Of a stretch of 64,000 nucleotides of DNA, positions 1 to 11,225 are shown one piece after another. The DNA lies in contig NC_037671.1 in NCBI RefSeq assembly GCF_003255815.1, forward strand, positions 156,108,645-156,172,644, in the 5' to 3' direction. The notes below the pieces were generated by a model. The model saw nothing but the letters and a program-made list of their open reading frames with translations, was not told where the DNA came from and ran no database searches. The position numbers and the translations under genes are program-made. Origin of the DNA: Theropithecus gelada. Lineage: Eukaryota > Chordata > Mammalia > Primates > Cercopithecidae. The stretch's first letter is position 1. Each line of letters starts with the position of its first letter.

Positions 1-52
1 ACCATAGACCACGGTGAATGGGAGATGTGAACATAGCTGAAGCCTGTACTAC

Positions 53-348
53 CTTTTTTTTTTTTTTTGAGACGAGTTTCTCTCTGTCACCCAGGCTGGA
101 ATACAGTGGCCGGATCTCAGCTCACTGCAAGCTCCGCCTCCCGGGTTCACGCCATTCTCCGGCCTCAGCCTCCCGAGTAGCTGGGACTACAGGCGCCCGC
201 CACTGCGCCCGGCTAATTTTTTGTATTTTTAGTAGAGACGGGGTTTCACCGTGTTCGCCAGGATGGTCTCGATCTCCTGACCTCGTGATCCACCTGTCTC
301 GGCCTCCCAAAGTGCTGGGATTACAGGCTTGAGCCACCGCGCCCGGCC
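53..348 (-). mobile_element. AluY, full length, minus strand
   Basis: The poly-T at 54-68 is the antisense A tail, and the element ends with the Alu head at 348. It is flanked by an exact 11-bp target-site duplication, gcctgtactac, at 42-52 and 349-359. The head reads 'caggcttgagccaccgcgcc' on the plus strand, a variant I associate with Old World monkey AluY lineages. Few mutations are visible, so it is a young insertion. The 104- and 71-codon reading frames here are by-products of Alu sequence. Confidence 0.95.
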
Positions 349-439
349 GCCTGTACTACTCTTTCGAGATGTTCAGGTACGAGGGGAAAGGAAAGATCAG
401 ATGCTAATTCAAGCAGACAGGGAATGGAATTTTCTCTAG

Positions 440-580
440 AGCCTTTAGAAGGAATGAGACCCTGCCCAACACCTGGGTTTCAGACTTCTGGCCTCCAGAA
501 CAGTGAAAGAATAGATCTGTCATTTTACCCGCCACCATGTTCGTGGTAATTTGCAAGAGCAGCCATAGGAAACTGATACA
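440..580 (+). mobile_element. MLT1-type MaLR LTR, 3' part
   Basis: The 3' end of an ERVL-MaLR LTR is recognisable by the run 'ttctggcctccagaacagtg' (482-501), a degenerate AATAAA region, and the terminal 'ggaaactgataca' ending at 580. The 5' part is missing or too diverged to call. Confidence 0.7.
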
Positions 581-783
581 GATGAGCTCAAAGGCTTCTA
601 AAAAAATATGCTGCTAGGCTTATCCATGATGTCCTCCTCCTGTCTTTCCTTCCTTCTTCACTTTCATCACTCTCTTTCACACTTTTCTTCCTCCCCCCTT
701 TCTGAAACTCTCACTTCTTTTCTTCTTGCATTCTTATTCTTCTTGCATTTTTATTCTCCTTCGTGCCATCTTTCTGGTCCCTT

Positions 784-822
784 ACACACACATACACATA
801 CACATGCACACGCACACACACA
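784..822 (+). repeat. (CA)n microsatellite, interrupted
   Basis: Alternating CA with T and G interruptions follows a pyrimidine-rich stretch (about 640-780). It is a simple tandem repeat and probably length-variable. Confidence 0.85.
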
Positions 823-1208
823 CAGCAATAAACTGTGGAAGAACAACAATAAATTGTTGTTTACAAGATACAAGAAAATGCCACATTAGTGTTAAGTGCT
901 CCCATGAATAATTTCATTAGGAGTTTAAGTTATTGGATGATCTGGGATGGCCTAAATAAGTTAAATTTAGACAGCAGTGTAAATAGTTCAAAGAGCCAAT
1001 CCTAAGAAGATCAAGGAGGATAGCATTGGAGTTAGAATGAACAGATGTGCAGATCTTAGGGTGGGAACGACATTGTAAGCTCCTCAGTGTGGCTGGAGAT
1101 CATGGGCAATTATTATTTTAAAATATGTCTCAGCCGGAGGAGGACAGAAATGTTGATTCTTTTGGTCACTATTGTTGCACACCCCCAGCTGGTCCTAGCA
1201 CAGTTATG
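823..1208. other. No recognisable feature
   Basis: A-rich, apparently single-copy sequence. I see no repeat family, open frame or RNA gene. Confidence 0.4.
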
Positions 1209-1599
1209 CACACACTATTCAGTGGTTAGGAATGTAGGATCTAGAGGCTGGCCACCGTGGCTCACACCTGTAATTCCAGCACTTTGGGAAACTGAGGTGG
1301 GCCCATCACTTGAGCTCAGGAGTTTGAGACCAGCCTGGGCAATATAAAAAATGAAAAGCAATGTAGGATCTAGGATGAGACTGCATAGGCTCAAATCCTA
1401 GTCCTGCAAGACACTTTCTGTGTAGACTTTAGGGAAATTTCTAACTCTCAGAACCCATTTATCAAATGGAGAAATAATAATACCAACTTCATGATATAAC
1501 TGGGAGAATTAATTCAACTTGTAAAAGCCTGTAAAACATTAAAGCACAATTTGTGGCTTATAGTGTGCAACTCAATAAATATTTACCTTTATTATTATG
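1209..1599 (+). mobile_element. MIR, split by an Alu monomer
   Basis: A tRNA-derived ancient SINE. The core ('aggctcaaatcctagtcctg', then 'atcaaatggagaaataata') lies at 1385-1485 and the tail 'caataaatatt' near 1573. The 5' piece (1209-1244) is separated from the rest by the Alu monomer at 1245-1359, which duplicated 14 bp of the MIR. Confidence 0.8.
1245..1359 (+). mobile_element. FLAM/left Alu monomer inserted in MIR
   Basis: A single left-arm Alu monomer (free left monomer or AluJ left arm) with a short A-rich tail. It is flanked by an exact 14-bp TSD, aatgtaggatctag, at 1231-1244 and 1360-1373. The duplicated bases belong to the interrupted MIR, which fixes the order of events. Confidence 0.9.
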
Positions 1600-1847
1600 A
1601 GGAGACTCTCAATAAGTGCAGGTTGAATGATGGGATGATTTCTATAAATGGAATTAACAGGCATGCCTAAAGTTCAGTGGTAGGGGGATAGGTAATGAAG
1701 AGGCCAGTCAGGAACCGATGTGTGGGCTGGATTCAGGTTTTTGAGCTTCAAAAGCAGCTCTTCTCATCTCCTTTTTACTCACCTCTCTGGTTTATGCATC
1801 CTGAAGTCCTGGAACCTTTGGGAAGTTCTTGTAGAAACTGTGCTCCC

Positions 1848-2157
1848 GGCCGGGCGCGGTGGCTCAAGCCTGTAATCCCAGCACTTTGGGAGGCCGAGAT
1901 GGGCGGATCACGAGGTCAGGAGATCGAGACTATCCTGGCGAACACGGTGAAACCCCGTCTCTACTAAAAAATACAAAAAACTAGCCGGGCGCGGTGGCGG
2001 GCGCCTGTAGTCCCAACTATTTGGGAGGCTGAGGCAGGAGAATGGCGTGAACCCGGGAGGCGGAGCTTGCAGTGAGCTGAGATTCGGCCACTGCACTCCA
2101 GCCTGGGCGGCAGAGCGAGAGTCCGTCTCAAAAAAAAAAACAAAAAAACAAAAAAAC
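1848..2157 (+). mobile_element. AluY, Old World monkey type, full length
   Basis: Full dimeric Alu with left and right arms, 'gagctgagattcggccactg' in the right arm and an A tail interrupted by C. The TSD is aaactgtgctccc (1835-1847) against aaattgtgctccc (2158-2170), a 12/13 match. The head 'ggctcaagcctgtaatcc' and the six-A run before 'tacaaaaaactagcc' are the features I associate with cercopithecid AluYR-type subfamilies. Confidence 0.95.
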
Positions 2158-2170
2158 AAATTGTGCTCCC

Positions 2171-2995
2171 ATCTTAGCTGTGGAATAAGAAGTTAAGAGA
2201 AGGGATTAATCGGTCCCATGATCCGTGTTCCTGGAAGAACACTCTCTGGAGAAACCTCACCCATGCTGGGCGTCTTAAAATCCATCAATGGATGGAGAAC
2301 ACAGAAGAAGTTCAGATCCGGTTGCCCATCAGAAATCACTGAAAATCAAAAATCAGTGTGGTGATCACGGGGATGCTGGTTGTACCACCCTCTCACGATC
2401 ACCTGAAGTCTGTTCCGGAACTTGAACATAGTTCTTTCAGGGCTGTCCATGGAGGGTGGATTCAGGTCTGTGGGACCCAAAGCACATATAATTTGGGGAG
2501 CTCCCTGTAAGAAACGGAGTGCAAAATTACAAATTCTGAAATAAGTGCAAAAGTAGAGTTTTACAAGAATGCTTTTCTTTTAGAATTTTCTTTTAGAAAA
2601 GAAACTACCACAAAATATAATTTTTAAAAATCAGATCAATAGCACAGATATAACAAAATCAAGAAATAGATAAAACTTCGTTAACTGTCTGACACACTTT
2701 GGAGTGTACTTATCTACATTTTCTTGGTTGCATTTTCTTTGATCATCTCTTCCTAAGACAATTTTTTGTGTGGTAGCAAAAAAAGAAAAATCTTTCTGGG
2801 AATGAGAGTCACAGGGATTATTATGGGATTATACTCATAATGAGATTACAATCTCAACCCTGAATCTTCATGTCTGATTGTCAATGCGTCAGTACAGGGG
2901 CAGCAGGAGTATTCCTGGGAACCATTAATCTCAGAACAACTAGCAATAATGTAACTAATTGGAAATGATTGAGTATAGCGTAAACAGATCTCACT
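2171..2995. other. Mostly unassigned sequence
   Basis: No gene is visible. The stretch 2455-2640 ('gtctgtgggacccaaagcac' and a following A-rich region) has the texture of an ancient interspersed repeat I cannot name. The remainder looks single-copy. Confidence 0.35.
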
Positions 2996-3338
2996 TGATA
3001 TGGTTTGTCTGAGCCCCCACCCAAATACCATCTTGAATTCCCACATGCTGTGGGAGGGACCCAGTGGGAGATGATTGAATAATGGGGGTGGTTTCCCCCA
3101 TACTGTTCCAGTGGTAGTGAATAAGTCTCACGAGATCTGATGGTTTTATAATTTTCCCTTTCACTTGGCTCTCATTCTCTTTTTGCCTGCCACCATGTAA
3201 GATGTGCCTTTCACCTTCCACCATTATTGTGAGGTCTCCTCAGGAATGTGGAAATGTGAGTTCATTAAACCTCTTTTATTTATAAATTACCCAGTCTCAG
3301 GTATGTCTTTATTAGCAGTGTGAGGACAGACTAATACA
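2996..3338 (+). mobile_element. THE1/MST-type MaLR LTR, plus strand
   Basis: Starts with 'tgatatggtttg' and ends with 'actaataca', the canonical THE1/MST termini. Internal landmarks are 'gtgggagggacccagtggga', 'agtctcacgagatctgatgg' and the late 'cattaaacctctttt' with polyadenylation context. Flanking pentamers tcact (2991-2995) and ccact (3339-3343) match at 4 of 5 bases, consistent with a solo LTR. Confidence 0.93.
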
Positions 3339-3343
3339 CCACT

Positions 3344-5059
3344 TATTCTTAACCAAATATAAGTCCATTTAAATTTCCCATTAGCTAGATCCTCAAAATT
3401 CTGGTGATCACTCAATTGCCACATGGGAGTTATGGAGAGATGTCAGAGAGGAAAGAGTGGCCTTAAGTGATTGTAGTAAAAAATAGTTAATTTTGCAAAT
3501 GTTGCAACATATATGACCAATTCAAGACATTGCTGGGTCCTCCCTGGAACCTTGGAAAGGGCTAGCAAACATGAGGCGAGCTGTAGCTTGCACTTCATTA
3601 ACTTTCCACTGAATTCACCTGTGCACCTGTGCACCTCTGCAATCTCATTTCTTCTAATATGAGGAGGAAATATACTTCATTGCCTAAGCCTACAAGAAGC
3701 AATGCAAGACAGACTTCTTTTATGCAGAATTCTACTCTGTAGTTCATAGTGATAAAAGGATTGCTGATTCTTATTTCAAGTCATTCTTCTTTCCAACTAC
3801 TATTAGATTCTAAAGGATTATGAGTTTTCACTGATATTTTCTTTTACTGTAACCTTTGAAAAAAGGAGATAAAGGAAGCATACATCTGCCACCCTGCATT
3901 CTCCACATCTCTCTACAAGAAAACCAAAAAAATGGTTTTCTTGGATCTAAAACCACCTTCGTGGGAAGCAGGTAAAAGTGCTGTTGGGAACGCCTAAAGA
4001 CTGAAGTATTTGTACCAAAATGCTTCATACTCTAATAAAATATCTGTCATCATGCTACTTTCATCTAAAGGTTTTGAAACACCTGTAGCATGAATTATGA
4101 GATGACGTTTAGGCTGAAAACACATGCCATTTGAAAAGTCATTTTACATTTCTGAGCACACCCTACTGATTAAAGTAAAAGAAGAAAAGCTTTATGCAAG
4201 GCTAAAGACACAGCTGCAGGGTGTAAGCAATCTATCTTTTTGTTTTCCTCATCATATCGCTCTGCCTTTTTTTCTTGCTGCCTGAAAGCATGAATGAAAT
4301 AACAATATGAAAATCAACTTATTTTTTCTTGAATTTGACATGATGTCAAAGCTATAATGTTGCTCAAACAATCACATGCAAAACTTATACGAAATTTTAA
4401 TGACTTCCAAAAGCATTGAAAAGAAATCAGAAAACTTAATTTAAATCTGTATATAATACACACTCAACAAATATTTGTTGACATAGTCTCAAAACAAAAC
4501 TACATTTGAGGAACGCACTCTTATAGTTTCTCTTTTTTTCAGTATTGTTTGAAGTGAGGTTACATACAGAAACAAATGTGAAGGAAACATTCTCTTTTTT
4601 GGGCTATTTTAGAATGAACAATATCTCAAAAAAAATTAGCAATATGTAGTGACGTGCAAATTTATTTACTCTAGTCCCATTATAAGTTTGAAATCTATGA
4701 TGGCTAACGTTTTTGAAAAACTGAAATTTTGAGATCATCATTCTATAACTGACTAATTCAACAATTTGTGGTCATTGCATTTCAAGCAAATACTGAATCA
4801 ATACATGATGGCCCATATTAAAATATGAAATAAATTTAAAAGTATAAAGAACATAAAAAGTAATTTGTCAAAGAATTCTAATTGGAGAAAGCAAACAAAA
4901 TGTTACCATTAAATAGAACTTGGTCAGTAAAAGAGGTGAACTCGGAGCTGAAAAAAAAATATAATTATTTTTCAGAATGAGGGGTTGTCTTCGTATTAGT
5001 AGTTAGTATATTCCTTTTGGTTAGTGGCTTTTTCTTGAGCCTCCACTGACATAGTTACC
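3344..5059. other. Repeat-poor, AT-rich single-copy block
   Basis: No recognisable transposon in about 1.7 kb. Several short open frames (60-70 codons) show no family resemblance. An 8-bp inverted pair, catgctac and gtagcatg, lies near 4049-4094. A block this free of repeats within a repeat-dense window could include conserved noncoding sequence, but nothing here proves it. Confidence 0.4.
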
Positions 5060-5067
5060 CTTCAGCC

Positions 5068-5378
5068 CAGTGGCCCCCAACCTTTTTGGCACCAGGGATG
5101 GATTTCATGGAAGACAATTTTTCCACGGGACGGGTTAGGAGGGGCATGGTTTTGAGATGGAATTGTTCCACCTCAGATAATCAGGAATTAGTTAGGTTCC
5201 CCTAAAGAGTGTGCAGTCTAGATCCCTCACATGTGCAGTTCCTATGAGAATCAAATGCCCCCAGTGATCAGTTAAGAGGCAGTGCTCAGGCACAACGCCC
5301 CTTGCCCCCCTCATCTCCTCCTGTGAGTCCAGTTCCTAACAGGCCCAGGACTGGGACCTAACCCCTTGGGGACCCCTG
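5068..5378 (+). mobile_element. Non-autonomous hAT-type DNA transposon
   Basis: The left end is 'cagtggcccccaaccttttt' and the right end 'ccttggggacccctg', which are imperfect terminal inverted repeats. An 8-bp TSD, cttcagcc (5060-5067) against ctttagcc (5379-5386), matches 7 of 8, the hallmark duplication length of hAT transposases. The element carries no coding capacity. I do not commit to a MER number. Confidence 0.85.
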
Positions 5379-5386
5379 CTTTAGCC

Positions 5387-5880
5387 AATAGCACTTATAC
5401 ATTTCTATACACTTAACTTACACCCTTTTACTTACTTTAGGATAAATAATGCCTTTACTAGAAATCATTGTGAAAATCATGAAAAATCACAGAGATTTCC
5501 TGGAAAGGAATAATCTTGGTTTAATTGTTTGACTTTCAGTATTAATTTAACCTGCGTGCTTAGCTAAGTCATTTAATTGCTCAGTATCCAATTTTCCCAT
5601 CTGGAAATTAATAACAGAGGCCAGAGCTCAGTCCAAAACAATAATGATGATGATAATAAAAATAAACTTCAGAGTAAAATTCAAACTCTGCCTAACAGGG
5701 AAGACTGATCTTGCCTCCCTGTCCCCCAACCCAGCCCTTTTTCCTGCCACTTCTATTATCATCCCAGACAGAAAATAGGCTCTGGCTAGACAGGGAAATT
5801 CACCAATCCTGGAATTCTCCCTGAAATTGCTTAACTGTAGTGCTTTAACCACATGTATTCATGTTGTTCCAATTCCTGCT
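5387..5880. other. Unassigned single-copy sequence
   Basis: No repeat family or coding signal. A short ATGATGATAATAA low-complexity patch lies at 5642-5660. Confidence 0.35.
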
Positions 5881-6205
5881 CTACATTGGAATCACTGAGG
5901 AGCCTAAGCCACTGCCTCCCAAACCTTTGACATGAGAATCTCTGGGCATCAGTATTTTTTTTAAAGCTCCCTGATTTGTTTCAAAATACTAACATAATAT
6001 GTAAGAGTGGGTGGGATTGTGTGGGAGTATAGATGAAACAAGCTTAGCCATGCCTTAATAATTGTTGAAGTTCTTGATGAGTACGTGGGTTCATTGTATG
6101 ATTCAACCCACTTTTGTACATGTTTGACATTTCCCATACTAAAATGTTTTTAAAGAATCACACCTGGTGATTCTAGTGTGTGATGAGAATTTGCTTCCTG
6201 GGGAT
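5881..6205 (-). mobile_element. MER5/MER20-like hAT fossil, interrupted
   Basis: Fragments such as 'tctgggcatcagtatttttt' (5940-5959) and 'cacctggtgattctagtgtg' (6162-6181) match, on the minus strand, the MER20/MER5A group of hAT-Charlie elements. The two parts are separated by an L1 3'-end fragment. Divergence is high. Confidence 0.55.
5985..6155 (+). mobile_element. L1M 3'-end fragment in a MER5/MER20 fossil
   Basis: The sequence 'taataattgttgaagttctt' followed by 'gagtacgtgggttcattgta' and 'cttttgtacatgtttgacat' is the characteristic 3' UTR end of old L1ME/L1MC LINEs. About 170 bp survives, and it interrupts a hAT fossil. Confidence 0.6.
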
Positions 6206-6304
6206 CCCAACCTGTAATAACGATGAAATTAGAATCCTGGTTCTGCTTTCATTTTAGTCTCTCTGTGAATTAACTGATTAGATAATTAACTAATTAAACA
6301 AATG

Positions 6305-6720
6305 CTTATAAATGTTCACTTCTGACTAGAATACTGCTAGCCTGTGTTAGGCTCTGGAGGCTCCTTAAGGGGTTTATGGTTTGACTGGATGAGACATAAT
6401 AACGAACAAATAAATTACAGGTAGAAGATATGTCCCGAAGAGAATGGCATGAAGGACGTGTGTGAGAGGAGGGTAGTCAGTTGCACGTTAGGGAGACAGC
6501 AGGAACTGCTTCATGGAAAAGTGGCTTTTAAGATAAGGTTGAGACTTACTTACCCTTTAAGATTTAGCTTAAATTCTACTTCTTACATCCTTCATTTATA
6601 TTACCAAACAAAAATAATCTGTTTCCACTCTGTATGATAACCTTTTACCTCTACATTTCTTATTTCAATTACTTTCAGTTTCATGTTGCTATATTGTAAA
6701 TTCTTTGAGATGAAACATTA
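6305..6720 (+). mobile_element. Ancient L2-like repeat remnants
   Basis: The part at 6340-6550 ('aacgaacaaataaattacag', 'gcttcatggaaaagtggctt') and the part at 6550-6720 ('aagatttagcttaaattcta') resemble the L2-type old mammalian repeats that also appear at 32.5-33.9 kb and 23.5 kb. Very diverged. The subfamily is not assignable by eye. Confidence 0.45.
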
Positions 6721-7640
6721 CTTCAATTCATTCATGCATCCTTCAAAATGTTCTAAAAAAGTGACTTGATTATTATAAAAATTCAAAAAAGTATGCTGAG
6801 TTAAATAAAATTGATTATCTTTACAGCTTATAGACATATTCAATAATACTGTCATATCATTTGACATTTGAATTTACATATTTGCCTTAATTGGCAATCA
6901 ATATTAACTTAGGAAAGAGTATTGGTCTAAAAAAAAATGTCAAGTTGGAAAGAGAATCATTTTTTGTTGTTGTTGGTCAAAATGGACACTGCTCTTTTCA
7001 AAGAGAGCTATAAATAAACACTCGAATTTTTCTGCTCACTGAAAGAAGCACACTATCCAGCCAAGTGCAGCCTTGAATGTTAATTTTGTTCTATTGAAAG
7101 CACCTGGGATTCAAAGGCTTTTCCTTCCCTGGCTTGCACAAGAGCAGTTTTATCTGCTGCACAGAATTTGGAATGACCCAATTCTGTCACGTTGGTGGGA
7201 ACAAATAATTAAAATAAAGTTGGTTGACAGAGATAAAAGGCACAGAGAAAGAAAAAATCACACTTCAGGAAAAACATCAGTGAGGCACTTTCTTGGCACT
7301 TTGTTAGTTTCAAATGAAGTACTATTTCTTGCTTTGAACTTGACAAATTCAAGGCCATTTCTAATGCTTGGTTTAAATGTTTTAGCCTAGCTACAAAAGG
7401 CTCACACTGGACAGTATGTTAGTAAACTTACTAATAAAAAAATGGGGAGCACAAGGAATGGCTAGGTTTTACCTGCTTACTGGGAGAGTGACCAGATCCT
7501 GCAGCCAGTGCACTGAAGCAAGTCATTTAGAAAGTAACTCTACCATAACTAATTCCTAGGGTATTTTTGCTATCAATAACAGAATTTTTGATTTTTTTTC
7601 CCAACTCCAGTGAGAACAGAGCCATGATATGATGGCTTAG
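6721..7640. other. Unassigned; one 105-codon open frame
   Basis: Contains an open frame at 7073-7390 on the plus strand. I see no domain, signal peptide or homology, and base composition is like the surrounding sequence, so I do not call it a gene. The rest is AT-rich and single-copy in appearance. Confidence 0.35.
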
Positions 7641-8560
7641 GGTTCAATATTAGTACAATTTATTATAGATAAACTTTTTAAACACTGGAAAACTTGTATT
7701 TTGAAAAAGTCATGGGATACCACAAACAGCAACAGGGATTTAAAAAAATACTTCTGATAGCTTATACAGGAGCAATACTCCTGCCAAGAACTGGAAATGT
7801 TTGATAAAATATAACAAAATATCTATTTGAAAGCCTAAGAGACCTACTAAGGCAGCTGTGGCTTAGGGGGTCAAAATTCCAGAGAGTAGAAAGGCACAAT
7901 AATGTGAGTTCAACATTCAGCCTACTTTCCCTCCTAAGGTGTTTGCCAATTCATGAGCAACACTGAGAAGCTAAAAAGTTGAGGAGAACTTCTACCAGTC
8001 TTAGGATATTGGGGAAAAAGTGAATTCAGAAACTATCAACAGGGATAGACCTGAGCTTTCAGCTGGGACCTAAAAAATGCTATACTGGAAACAGAAGAAG
8101 CTGGACATGGATAAGCCTTTAGAATAACAGCAGCTCAGCTTTGAAATAGCTCAATCCATGATTAAACTAAGATGATCTGTCTCTATCCTAATTGTTTGCT
8201 GAAAGGAAAAGCACCGCTGAGAACCTTAAATTTTATTTGCAATTTTTCATACCCCAAATTTGTCATTTAATTAAAAAATTGCCAGGCATAACAGGAAAGA
8301 AGGTGAAATGACTAAATAACAAGAGAAAATACAGAAAATACAAACTGACCTATAGAAGTGCTAGAATTTGGACTCCTCAGACCCAGAATTTAAAATGACT
8401 GTGATTAATAAGTTCAATAAGTTATCTGATGTGATGGAGAACTTCAGTAGAGAACAAGAAGCCTAAATTTTAAAATTAATTATAAAACTGAAAATCTTAA
8501 TAACTGAAGTCAGGAACTCAATGTATAGGTTTAATAATATATTAGACAAGCTGATGAGAT
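7641..8560 (+). mobile_element. Old L1M, 5' UTR and ORF1 start
   Basis: The stretch from 'agacccagaatttaaaatga' (8379-8398) through 'aggaactcaatgtataggtt' (8512-8531) matches the 5' region of old L1M LINEs, where ORF1 begins its coiled coil. Many stops and indels are present and there is no coding capacity. The 5' boundary is uncertain. Confidence 0.6.
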
Positions 8561-8760
8561 AGTGTCTACCTCTGGGGAACAGGGAAATTGTAGTGATGTG
8601 AACCTACACATGTGATGTGAGTGTGGGGGCTCTTCTGAGATTCCAGTGATATTCTCTTCCTTTCATTTGAGTACATGAGTGTGTTCGCTTTATAATAATC
8701 CATCAAACTGTACCTATGTGACTTGTGTTTTATTATATCTGTGTGTAAACTGATGCAACT
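8561..8760 (+). mobile_element. L1M 3'-end fragment
   Basis: 'gtctacctctggggaacagg' followed by a 'gagtgtgttcgctttataat' type run resembles the 3' UTR of old L1ME/L1MC elements. Directly abutting the L1M 5' part, it may represent one internally deleted element. The 97-codon antisense frame over this interval is not supported as a gene. Confidence 0.45.
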
Positions 8761-9147
8761 TGTTGCATGAAATATCCCCACAGAAACACTCTGAATGAAA
8801 CTCTTGGAGAACTGGGGTGTTTCGGGAAGCTGAATTCCTACAAGCAAGACAAACACCAAGAAAAAAAAAATAGATGACTAACATTTTCAGGAGAAAAATG
8901 TTAGACCTTTAAATTACTTCCTCTGAACTGACTTGCTGAATTCATTGACAGTCACCATTTCCTCTGCTAAACCTTTCACATCTGGATGCCCATGGAGGGT
9001 TAAACACTCAGGTAGTTGTCTCACACATCCTTCCATTTGTTAGAGTGTGTAATTACAAGACTGAGCTGTGTTTGCTAATGACTTGAAACTAAGCCTATTG
9101 TACTTGTTGCTTTAATGACAAAATCTGGTTAAATATTATGTAACTAA
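8761..9147. other. No recognisable feature
   Basis: AT-rich, single-copy in appearance. Contains a nine-A run at 8861-8869. Confidence 0.35.
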
Positions 9148-9420
9148 GGATGGGTGTGGTGGATCATGCCTGTAATCCTAGTACTTTGGGAGGCCAAGGC
9201 AAAAGGATTGCTAAACTCAGGAGTTTCTGCAACATAGGCAGATCCTGTCTCTACAAAAAGTTTAAAAAATTAGCCAAGCGTGCATACCTGTAGTTCCAGC
9301 ACCTCAGTAGGCTGAGGTGGGACGGTTGCTTGAGCCCAGGAGGTCAAGGTTGCAGTGAGCCATGATTGTGCCACTGCCACTGCAGTCTGGGTGACAGAGT
9401 GAGACCCTGTTTAAAAAAAA
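9148..9420 (+). mobile_element. AluJ, plus strand
   Basis: Old dimeric Alu. It keeps 'ccagcacctcagtaggctga' in the right arm and an eroded A tail (9412-9420), and has many CpG losses and indels relative to AluS/Y. Confidence 0.9.
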
Positions 9421-10973
9421 ATTATATAAACTAATGATATTTCAGCGTAAAAAGAGAACTGTTTCTATGAAAAATTGAATGCTTTCTCAATAAAGGTGAG
9501 TCGGTCAAAAAGAAAGATAAAAAAGCTGCCCAAGAATGTATAAGGAAGATTATTGAGGAAAAATCTTTCCATGATTAACATAGTATTCACTGAGAAGAAT
9601 GTATGTATCTGCCCAAACACACAAATATGTGTGTGTTATTAAAGATAACCCTATAATTACTAGCAGGGATACAATCAGAAAATTAAAATAGATTGTTACA
9701 GTTGACCACTGATCGAACCATAAATTAAACCAGTGAAATCCATGAGTTTAATCAAAAGTAGCTTTATTATTTGTCTCCCACTGTCCTTTTAAATTCTAGG
9801 GCTTTGCACCTTCCCCTGTCTCACAGCAATTTAAAGTAAGTCCCAGGGCTTTTCTGATCACATTCTGGTAATAAAAACAATCTCAAGTCAGTAATTAAAA
9901 TATGCAATCCTTGAATTTCATTCAAGGTTCAGCTGCTGTCTTTTTCCAGCTGAGGCTGGCCATAGCTGGCTGTGAACAGTGGAAAGAGACGAGGTTGACT
10001 GCTCCGCTCTTTTCACAGCTGACCTTCTACCACATCTCCTTTTCGCTACCTTCATTTCTGACCTCCCAGCACCACAGCTGGGTGGAGGACAGGGAGAAGG
10101 GTTAAAAAACGGGTTTTCCCTGGGCTTGGGAAGTATTTAAGCTGTCTCTCTCCTAGGATCATCTATGGATTTTTCAGACTATCACCCATCCCTGGAGATG
10201 TCTCAGCTGCAGTTCCTGTTGTGGGTCATTGTATTGCCTGGGGCTGCTTCTTTAGCCTCTTGGCATACAGTGGTTCATCCTCCAGTTAGGGTCGCTTTAT
10301 CCTGCCTTGGACAGGATTTCTGTCATGGCCCACATCTAAGGACATGCTCATGTAATCATTTTCCCGACCAACTCTGTAACAGCAGGTAACCTCCCAGTGC
10401 GGTCACTTCTCTTTGCTCCAGCATCAGAGCAGCTGGCCAACGTGCCTCTGCCCTTGGGGCTCATCTGGTAGTAGTTGAACACCAGCCCTTGGGTGACACT
10501 CAGTGTGCAGGGGACACTCATCAAAGTTGGAAGTATGTCATCCATTGTCTTGGATCTTTAACCCAAATGAAACATAAATAATATTCACCCCTCGAGTATT
10601 TTCTTTCGCATAACTATAGTGGCAACAAAAGCCTATTTAATTCATTAATTTGTGTCTGACAGTGCAAGTACTCATTAGATATTTATTGAATATTGAATAA
10701 ATGTGCTAATACAAGCTTTCTATTTGTAGACATTATTTGACAAAGTGGTTATGATGGAAGATGAAGAATATTTCCTCTGAGACCTTTCAGATTGGCTTGT
10801 CATGCCAGAAGGGATTTGGGCTACCTTCCCTGAGACTAATGAACTATGAGACTAATGAAGTAATGAACCATTACATTTTTTTTCCCACGCTGTGCCTCCA
10901 GAACCAACTGCACTAAACTTGTGAAAAATGCCAGAATGTCACATTTCAGAAGAAGCTCTTTTTGTCTTGCTCT
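9421..10973. other. Long stretch without recognised repeats
   Basis: About 1.5 kb. The section 9900-10560 is more GC-rich, with open frames at 9902-10105 and 10165-10389 (67 and 74 codons). A splice-donor-like cag|gtaacc lies at 10382-10390. No homology is recognised. A weak L2/MIR-like tail ('attgaatattgaataaatg') sits at 10686-10704. Confidence 0.35.
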
Positions 10974-11225
10974 CTCCTGAATTCTATCATCCATTCATTT
11001 AGGGCATTGGGAAAATGGATTCAAAGACTGTCTCATCAATTTTATTCTGGCTTCCAGCTGCTAAATAACCCTCCAATCAGTAGGTAAAAGCAAAGCTTCA
11101 CTTAATAATCAGGTTTCTTCAGGCCCATGCTGGAAGAAATCAGGCCCTTGGAAGTGTTCTAGTAGACTGAGTGTCTCCAGCCAGTGATACTCCTACCTGC
11201 AGCTCTCTCTGCAGTCAGAGGAAGA
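10974..11225 (+). repeat. Unidentified interspersed repeat, copy 1
   Basis: Aligns by eye with 23078-23446. Shared blocks include 'tgggaaaatggattcaaa', 'ttctggcttccag', 'accctccaatcagtaggtaa' and 'tgctggaagaaatcagg'. The copies are collinear and in the same orientation, 12 kb apart, and copy 1 lacks about 100 bp present in copy 2. I do not recognise the family. An ERV LTR or internal fragment is one possibility. Confidence 0.75.

Noticed and set aside
18..337. Open frames of 104 and 71 codons on opposite strands
   Set aside because: Both lie in an AluY. Young Alus regularly give such frames.
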